A stretch of DNA of 5,631 bases from Gammaproteobacteria bacterium. GTDB lineage: Bacteria; Pseudomonadota; Gammaproteobacteria; Arenicellales; JAHEKD01. Both the position numbers and the translations under genes were made by a program. Each line of letters starts with the position of its first letter. Position 1 is the first letter of the stretch. The stretch lies in NCBI GenBank assembly GCA_024638545.1, contig JAHEKD010000153.1:1-5631 (forward strand), in the 5' to 3' direction. Shown piece by piece: positions 1 to 4,597 of this stretch. The notes beneath the pieces are model-generated. The model saw only the letters and a list, made by a program, of their open reading frames with translations, did no database searches and was not told the origin of the DNA.

Positions 1-3000
1 TATCGCGTGGCGATGTGGATTTTGGTTACCGCAGAGCGAGTCAGCCGGGTTCAATCGGTGATACGGTGTGGATGGATGATAATGCCAATGGCGTGCTGGA
101 TGCCGGTGAAACAGGTATTGGAGGCGTTGAGGTGGCATTATCGGGGCCGGTAACAGCGATAACAACAGCGGATGCCGACGGTGTTTATGGCTTCACGGAT
201 TTACCCATCGGTACATACACCGTCAGTGTATCAGGCACACCGTTAGGCGGTCTGGAACAGACCCATGATCTTGATGACCCGGTGACGATCACGCCCGCCA
301 CGCCGAACACGGCGGATGTTGAGCTGACTACTTCACAGCCATCCAGAAATGACGTCGATTTTGGTTATCGTGAACCTCTGGCGCAGGGTTCACTCGGAGA
401 CACGGTCTGGAATGACCTGAACGGCAACGGTGTCCAGGACAGCGGTGAACCGGGCATTGACGGCGTTACCGTAACCCTGATTGATGCCTCAGGCACCGAA
501 ATCGGCAGCCAGGTGACGACAACAGGCGGCCAGTACCTGTTTGACGGATTGCCTCCCGGCAGCTACACGGTGAGCGTATCGGGTGCGCCGATAAATGGCT
601 TAAGCCAGACCTATGATCTGGATGACGGCACGGGCCCGTTTGCAACCGCCAATGCGGCAGTGGTGACGCTGGGTGTTGACGAAGCCAGGCTGGACGTCGA
701 TTTTGGCTACACGCAACTGGGCGCGATCTCGGGCACGGTGCTGGAAGACAGCACGGGAGATAATGCCGGCGATCGTGCCTTGCAGGACAGCAGCGGCCAG
801 CCGGTAACGGTGATGCTGGAGCTGTTTGCCGCGGATGCGGCGGGCAATCCGGTGGGTCCGGCGCTGGCATTGACGACGGCAAATCCGTCGACGGGTGCCT
901 ATATGTTCACGGGCCTGATGCCGGGTGATTACGTGGTGGTTCAGATGCAGCCGGCCGGATTCTTGAGTATCGCGGATAATGATGCCAGTGCCGATGGTGA
1001 CAGTTTCGATGCGGATATGGCGATAGATGATCGAATTGCGGTCACCATCATGGCGGGCGAGAGTGTGGATGACGGCAATAACTTTGTTGAGCAACGCCTG
1101 GCATCCATATCAGGTTGGGTCGCCGTCGATGATGATGATGATAATTATGGTAATACAGGATTGCCCGGTGTGATCCTGACGTTGTTAGATAATGCGGGTA
1201 ATACCATAGCAACGACAACAACAAACAATAATGGTGCCTACTACTTTAAGGATTTAGAACCTGGTGATTATACCGTAGTACAAACTCAGCCTGCGGGTTA
1301 TACCAGTGTCAAAGACAAGGATGTGATTAGGACCGACTTCGGCGATCCGGATCCGCAGGATAGTGATACAACTGTAGATGAACAGGTTGGTGTAAATCTC
1401 AAACCAGGTGAAAGAGACAGGGGCAATAACTTTATTGAATTTGCGTCACAAACCTGTCCGACGCTGATTGATTTTGATACCGGTGCCGACGGCCGGGCCC
1501 TGGCTGCCGGCACCATAATCGATGATGAGTTCTCGGGTTTCGGGATCACGGTATCAACTTCCAGTGCCGCCAACCCGGCGATGATTTTCGACAGTAGCAA
1601 CCCGACAGGCGGTGACAATGACCTGGGTACACCGAACCAGGATTTTGGTGGTCCGGGCATCGGTTCAGGTGGTGCCTCGGGTGCGGCGGGCGAAAACAGC
1701 ATTGCAGAGGGTAACCTGCTGATTATCTCGGAAGACGGTGATCAATCCGATCCGGATGACAATGCCGCTGGCGGTACGCTGATTTTTGATTTTGCGGTGC
1801 CTTACAGGGTGGCTTCGGTGACGCTAATTGATATTGAGATTGCCGCAGAGGATTATGAGATTCGCAGCTTTGATGCCGGTGGTGCATTGATCGCAAGTAC
1901 GACCATGCCGGGCCTGGGCAATAACAGCCGGGTGTTTGTGGAGGTGAATGCGGATAACGTCAGTCGTCTTGAAATTATCATGAGCAGCAGTGGTGGTGTC
2001 GCCAATATTGATATCATTTGCCCTGATGATCCATCAATCGACATTCGCAAACAGGCGGAAGGTCCTGATGTGCGTACATTCGCCCCGGGTGATACGGTTG
2101 ATTTCGAGATCCAGGTGACAAATACGGGTGCGGTTGATCTGAACAATGTGGTCGTGAGTGATCCGCAGGTGCCGGCCTGTGATAACAGCATTGGATTTCT
2201 GGCTGCAGGCCAGAGCGTGACCTATACATGTTCGACGGTGCTGGATTCGGGCGCGTCAATGACCAGGATATGGCTGGATGATTTCTCCCCGGCCTATTCC
2301 TATGCGGGCAATGACGGTAACGCGAACTTTGTGGGTAACTGGACTGAACATGATCCGCAGGGAGGCGGTGCCTCATCCGGCCGCGTAAAAGTGGGCAGCA
2401 ACAACAAGCTGTGGATGAACAACTATCTTTATCCGGGCGGCAGCAGTTTTAAACCAAGCGTTCAGCGTGAAGTCGATCTGTCAGGTATGGATACGGCGAG
2501 GTTGAGTTTTGACTGGATCACCCATGCAGGTGTTGACAATACCGATGCGGTGGCGCTTGAAGTGTCTACTGACGGCGGTTCGTCATTTACACAAATCAAA
2601 AAATTCTGGGGTCGTAATACCTCAGGCAAGCGTGAGTCATTTGATATATCGTCTTACATTTCTGCCCGGACGGTGTTCCGTTTTCGTGTGACGAACTATT
2701 ATGGCGGCAGTGATGAGACGTTCAAGGTCGATAACTTCAAGATAAAAGCCACCACACAGTCTGTGGCTGAGGGTTTTATTAATATTGCTCAAGTAAGCGG
2801 AGATGCAGGCGGAGAAGCTGTCGCGGACGCCGACCCGTCGGAAGTCAGGGTTGACAAGCCGGTTTGTAATATTTGTATAAAGGGTCAGCGCCGGATAACG
2901 CTGAAAGTGTCTGACTGGGACTCAAATCGTGACCAGGGTGAGACCATACGAGTCCGTGAAGGCGGACTGGGTGGTGAGCTACTGTTTGAGGGCCGGGTGG

Positions 3001-3752
3001 CGAACGGTGGCAGATTTACTTTTGACGTTAATAATCCGGGTGCCAGGATTGTGGTGAGCGTTCAGGGTTATTATCATCCAGATGAATATGTCAAAGGCAC
3101 CTTCATGACCGACTGTGATCTTGAGGTTGACCACACCAGCGGCAACAGCTATATCACATTTAAGGTAACGGAGCTGGTGAATGATGGTATAGCCGAAATT
3201 TGTGACAGCCCTGCGGTTGATACTCAAGTGCTTCTATTTTCAGTCTTGCAAGGTACGGACGACGCAGAAGAGAATTCGAGCGGTTCGATGTATTTGAACA
3301 GTTCTGATCTTGAGTTAGTTCACGATGATAATAATCAGCGTGTTGGCATGCGATTTCAGGGCATTACGATTCCGCAGGCAGCGAAAATCAACAAGGCGTA
3401 TATCGAGTTTCAAACCGATGAGACCAATAGTGGTGCTACATCGGTGACCTTTAGGGGGCATGACACTGATAACGCGTCAACGTTCAGCAGATCTTCTTAC
3501 AATATAAGTGGCCGGTCTTTAACCGCATCGAGTGTGGCCTGGAATAATATAGCCGCCTGGGATACGGTAGCAGAGAAACATCAGTCGCCGGACTTGTCAT
3601 CGATTGTTCAGGAAATTGTTGATCGAGGCGGCTGGTCGGCGGGCAACGCCATGGCGTTTATCGTTAGCGGAAGCGGTAAGCGAACAGCCGAAGCTTATGA
3701 AGGAAACCACGACGCTGCGCCCAGGCTGCATGTCGAATACATTAAAAAATAA
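1..3752 (+). CDS. Large modular extracytoplasmic protein with SdrD_B, Cna_B-like, DUF11-like and jelly-roll modules (5' end outside window)
   Basis: The frame is open through the left edge: codons from position 3 read SRGD before VDFGYR, matching SRNDVDFGYR at the end of the next repeat. The GTG at 15 is therefore internal and the true start is upstream. Counting from that GTG codon as residue 1, the modules are: SdrD_B-like 10-119 and 123-233; Cna_B/SpaA-like 235-361 and 362-476; a jelly-roll-like module 480-669; a DUF11/DUF7507-like module 674-747 continued at 914-948, with a separate domain at 751-911 between; a Cys-containing beta module 950-1064; and a DNRLRE-like module 1071-1245. The eight cysteines (481, 669, 722, 739, 951, 954, 1034, 1063) fall in or at the edges of modules, as expected for disulfides outside the cytoplasm. 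The protein ends LHVEYIKK with no sorting signal, and no enzymatic domain was recognised. Families were identified by eye. The role as adhesin, matrix or surface protein is inferred. Confidence 0.9.
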   Translation, partial: SRGDVDFGYRRASQPGSIGDTVWMDDNANGVLDAGETGIGGVEVALSGPVTAITTADADGVYGFTDLPIGTYTVSVSGTPLGGLEQTHDLDDPVTITPATPNTADVELTTSQPSRNDVDFGYREPLAQGSLGDTVWNDLNGNGVQDSGEPGIDGVTVTLIDASGTEIGSQVTTTGGQYLFDGLPPGSYTVSVSGAPINGLSQTYDLDDGTGPFATANAAVVTLGVDEARLDVDFGYTQLGAISGTVLEDSTGDNAGDRALQDSSGQPVTVMLELFAADAAGNPVGPALALTTANPSTGAYMFTGLMPGDYVVVQMQPAGFLSIADNDASADGDSFDADMAIDDRIAVTIMAGESVDDGNNFVEQRLASISGWVAVDDDDDNYGNTGLPGVILTLLDNAGNTIATTTTNNNGAYYFKDLEPGDYTVVQTQPAGYTSVKDKDVIRTDFGDPDPQDSDTTVDEQVGVNLKPGERDRGNNFIEFASQTCPTLIDFDTGADGRALAAGTIIDDEFSGFGITVSTSSAANPAMIFDSSNPTGGDNDLGTPNQDFGGPGIGSGGASGAAGENSIAEGNLLIISEDGDQSDPDDNAAGGTLIFDFAVPYRVASVTLIDIEIAAEDYEIRSFDAGGALIASTTMPGLGNNSRVFVEVNADNVSRLEIIMSSSGGVANIDIICPDDPSIDIRKQAEGPDVRTFAPGDTVDFEIQVTNTGAVDLNNVVVSDPQVPACDNSIGFLAAGQSVTYTCSTVLDSGASMTRIWLDDFSPAYSYAGNDGNANFVGNWTEHDPQGGGASSGRVKVGSNNKLWMNNYLYPGGSSFKPSVQREVDLSGMDTARLSFDWITHAGVDNTDAVALEVSTDGGSSFTQIKKFWGRNTSGKRESFDISSYISARTVFRFRVTNYYGGSDETFKVDNFKIKATTQSVAEGFINIAQVSGDAGGEAVADADPSEVRVDKPVCNICIKGQRRITLKVSDWDSNRDQGETIRVREGGLGGELLFEGRVANGGRFTFDVNNPGARIVVSVQGYYHPDEYVKGTFMTDCDLEVDHTSGNSYITFKVTELVNDGIAEICDSPAVDTQVLLFSVLQGTDDAEENSSGSMYLNSSDLELVHDDNNQRVGMRFQGITIPQAAKINKAYIEFQTDETNSGATSVTFRGHDTDNASTFSRSSYNISGRSLTASSVAWNNIAAWDTVAEKHQSPDLSSIVQEIVDRGGWSAGNAMAFIVSGSGKRTAEAYEGNHDAAPRLHVEYIKK
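42..713 (+). repeat. Tandem pair of SdrD_B-like repeats inside the large surface protein
   Basis: Two units of roughly 110 codons follow each other. Both open with GS[I/L]GDTVW, followed by a D/N-x-N-x-N-G-V-x-D-x-G-E loop, GI-x-GV-x-V-x-L, a Y-x-F-x-[D/G]-LP-x-G-x-YTVSVSG strand, and a closing DVDFGY. The loop resembles an EF-hand-type calcium loop, which is known for SdrD_B domains, so calcium-stiffened rods are plausible. At DNA level the closing strand keeps a 14-base identity (gacgtcgattttgg at 351-364 and 693-706). A third copy of the closing strand at 12-29 shows that at least one more unit lies upstream of the window. Confidence 0.85.
717..1442 (+). repeat. Tandem pair of Cna_B/SpaA-like repeats inside the large surface protein
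   Basis: Two related beta-sandwich units follow the SdrD_B pair. Shared marks are an opening [A]-x-ISG strand, [N/T]GAY-x-F-x-x-L-x-PGDY-x-VVQ-x-QPAG[F/Y] in the middle, and a closing GNNF[V/I]E. The second unit (1098-1442) has a run of five aspartates where the first has a longer loop. It is also much richer in A+T than the first (see findings). These folds normally act as stalk or spacer modules. No Lys/Asn/Glu isopeptide triad was assigned by eye. Confidence 0.75.
2265..2747 (+). other. Jelly-roll/MAM-like domain nested inside a DUF11/DUF7507-like module
   Basis: Within the large protein, residues 751-911 form a self-contained module: WLDDFS at the start, then GNWTE, REVDLSGMDTARLSFDW, ALEVSTDGGSSFTQI, FDISSYIS and FRFRVTNYYGGSDETFKVDNFKI at the end. 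This pattern is familiar from galactose-binding-like and MAM-like beta-sandwich domains of secreted bacterial proteins. The preceding sequence (IRKQAEGP, PGDTVDFEIQVTNTG, LAAGQSVTYTC) is the front of a DUF11-like module. The following sequence (VAEGFINIAQVSGDAGG, DADPSEVRV) is the missing back end of that same module. Confidence 0.65.
3225..3749 (+). other. C-terminal DNRLRE-like beta module of the large surface protein
   Basis: Residues 1071-1245 carry a recurrent pattern of secreted bacterial proteins: DDAEE, then SSDLELV, VGMRFQGITIPQAAKINKAYIEFQTDE, an SVAWN-x(5)-W stretch, a PDLSSIVQEIVDRGGW segment, AMAFIVSGSGKRTAEAYEG and a final APRLHVEY strand. The likely role is carbohydrate or matrix binding, or a structural cap. 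This is inferred from resemblance alone, and the exact Pfam/CBM family is not certain. The stop codon comes four codons after the last strand begins, so nothing follows this module. Confidence 0.5.
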
Positions 3753-3807
3753 ATTGCAAACGTCACGCTCCCAATTCCGCAGACACACTACTTAATTCGC
3801 AGGTTAA

Positions 3808-3849
3808 CCAGTGTGCGCCAGATGCGCAGTATAATTAGTCTGACACTGG
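3808..3849 (+). repeat. Inverted repeat / stem-loop downstream of the large surface-protein gene
   Basis: CCAGTGT at 3808-3814 is perfectly complementary to ACACTGG at 3843-3849. Inside the 28-nt interval lies a second small hairpin, GCGC-CAGAT-GCGC (3815-3827), stacked directly on the left arm. No T-run follows, so it does not look like an intrinsic terminator. It begins 55 bp after the stop codon and could stabilise the 3' end of the mRNA or be a protein-binding site. The outer arms are only 7 bp, so a chance occurrence is not excluded. Confidence 0.4.
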
Positions 3850-4253
3850 AATTGCCCGTGCGGCGAAGATTCAGCCAGTTCATTTTGTAAAGTTATTTAT
3901 GGCAATTTTCCCTCCCTCGGCGTCAATGGCAATACTACTTGAAAAATTAAAATATTAGAAAAATTTGAATTTGTAAAAACTGATATATTGTTTTTTATAT
4001 TGCCCAGATATTCAATTTATTACATTGTCAAAATATATAAAAACGTATGGACCCTGACCGAGTAAAATGCCCACAGGGCGTGGCAAGTGACCGTCGCAGT
4101 AGTAGGGTGGTGAGAAATGCGGGTTAAGCTATCAAGCTTCTGACATGATAAATTCAGAGTAAGTAAATCCGGGTGAATATTTGTCACCTGCAGCATGATC
4201 AGCAGCCGGATGAGGCTGACTGAAATTCGTTGGGACTGTGATGTTCACGAATG

Positions 4254-4283
4254 TATACCTCTGGCTGCCGCAGCAGGTATAAT
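4254..4283 (+). promoter_or_regulatory. Candidate promoter overlapped by an inverted repeat, upstream of the PqqD-like gene
   Basis: A perfect TATAAT (4278-4283) lies 33 bp before the TTG start codon. The best -35 candidate is TATACC (4254-4259), 18 bp upstream, matching TTGACA at only three of six positions. Transcription would begin near 4290, leaving a short leader that contains the ribosome-binding site. The two hexamers sit within the arms of a perfect inverted repeat, TATACCT (4254-4260) and AGGTATA (4275-4281), whose centres are 21 bp apart. That is two helical turns, the geometry of an operator for a dimeric regulator. The weak -35 would suit an activated or tightly regulated promoter. 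All of this is inferred from sequence. Confidence 0.35.
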
Positions 4284-4300
4284 TCGGCAATGAATATTCC

Positions 4301-4307
4301 GGTGAGG
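4301..4307 (+). promoter_or_regulatory. Ribosome binding site deciding the TTG start of the PqqD-like gene
   Basis: GGTGAGG, a good Shine-Dalgarno sequence, ends 9 nt before TTG at 4317. The same reading frame is closed by TAA at 4308-4310, so no upstream start is possible beyond ATT at 4314. The next in-frame ATG encodes residue 37, which would remove the conserved first beta-hairpin. The TTG is therefore the best start. Confidence 0.65.
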
Positions 4308-4316
4308 TAAACCATT

Positions 4317-4577
4317 TTGTACAAAATTCCTGACACATCAGTAAACCAGAAAGTTGGTGACGAGCTGGTTATTCTAAATCTTGAAAGCGGCCACTATTTC
4401 GGCCTTGATGAGGTCGGTGCCCGCATGGTTGAGTTAATTGGTGAACATGGAGAGCCGGAGAAAGTTGTGGCATGTATGATGGAGGAATATGATGCCTCTC
4501 AGTCTCAGATAAAAGCCGATCTTGAGGACCTTCTGCGAGAGCTTACTAAGCATAATTTAATTGAAAAAATTTCCTGA
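4317..4577 (+). CDS. PqqD-family small protein (RiPP recognition element-like)
   Basis: This 86-residue protein has the usual PqqD size and pattern: a beta-strand pair with DELVILNLESGHYFGLDEVG (residues 15-34), then a helical part with ARMVELI, KVVACMMEEYD and IKADLEDLLRELTKHNLIEKI up to the end. PqqD proteins form a winged-helix-like fold that binds the leader of a ribosomal precursor peptide and presents it to a modifying enzyme. Stand-alone members occur in PQQ, lasso-peptide and HprK-related-kinase gene sets. Family membership is clear by eye, but the partner is unknown. The start is TTG, supported by GGTGAGG 9 nt upstream. No signal peptide or membrane segment is present, so it should act in the cytoplasm. 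The gene appears to be a single-gene unit in this window. It is convergent with the nucleotidyltransferase gene, whose stop is 20 bp away. Confidence 0.85.
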   Translation: MYKIPDTSVNQKVGDELVILNLESGHYFGLDEVGARMVELIGEHGEPEKVVACMMEEYDASQSQIKADLEDLLRELTKHNLIEKIS

Positions 4578-4597
4578 GTAACGCGGTTGCACTGTAA

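Larger units (their letters stand above)
3753..4316. other. 564-bp intergenic region without a convincing gene
   Basis: In order it contains: a 7-bp inverted repeat after the large gene (3808-3849); a tract of about 15% G+C by hand count (3931-4040) with A- or T-runs at 3942-3946, 3959-3963, 3975-3979, 3991-3996 and 4039-4043; a G+C-richer patch of about 56% (4051-4130) with the short hairpin GCCC-ACA-GGGC at 4069-4079; and the promoter and ribosome-binding signals of the downstream PqqD-like gene. ATG-started reading frames here are at most 32 codons long and lack clear Shine-Dalgarno sequences. A longer antisense frame (4132-4338) shows no recognisable protein and overlaps the PqqD gene start. 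No tRNA, known riboswitch consensus or CRISPR pattern was recognised. Confidence 0.7.

Noticed and set aside
466..2376. Several antisense frames of 112-164 codons within the large surface-protein gene.
   Set aside because: They are shadows of the strongly supported plus-strand gene. Their compositions (for example Pro/Arg/His-rich) are typical of reverse-frame artefacts and no family is recognisable.
3899..3958. 19-codon frame (MAIFPPSASMAILLEKLKY) containing an in-frame 8-bp direct repeat ATGGCAAT (3899-3906, 3926-3933).
   Set aside because: It is very short, with no clear ribosome binding site and no family resemblance. The repeat is too short to mean much.
4081..4098. TGGCA ... CGCA resembles a sigma-54 (-24/-12) promoter.
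   Set aside because: The GG and GC dinucleotides are separated by 12 rather than 10 bases, and the -12 half is poor.
4047..4127. 26-codon frame starting ATG GAC CCT in the G+C-rich patch.
   Set aside because: It has no Shine-Dalgarno sequence and no recognisable peptide, and the region is better viewed as possible RNA structure.
4122..4137. GGTTAAGCTATCAAGC resembles the conserved 5' end of 23S rRNA (13 of 16 positions as in E. coli).
   Set aside because: The similarity stops immediately afterwards, no rRNA sequence follows, and the match is short enough to be chance.
4132..4338. 68-residue antisense frame across the promoter and start of the PqqD-like gene.
   Set aside because: It has no recognisable domain, no upstream ribosome binding site, and overlaps a well-supported gene start.
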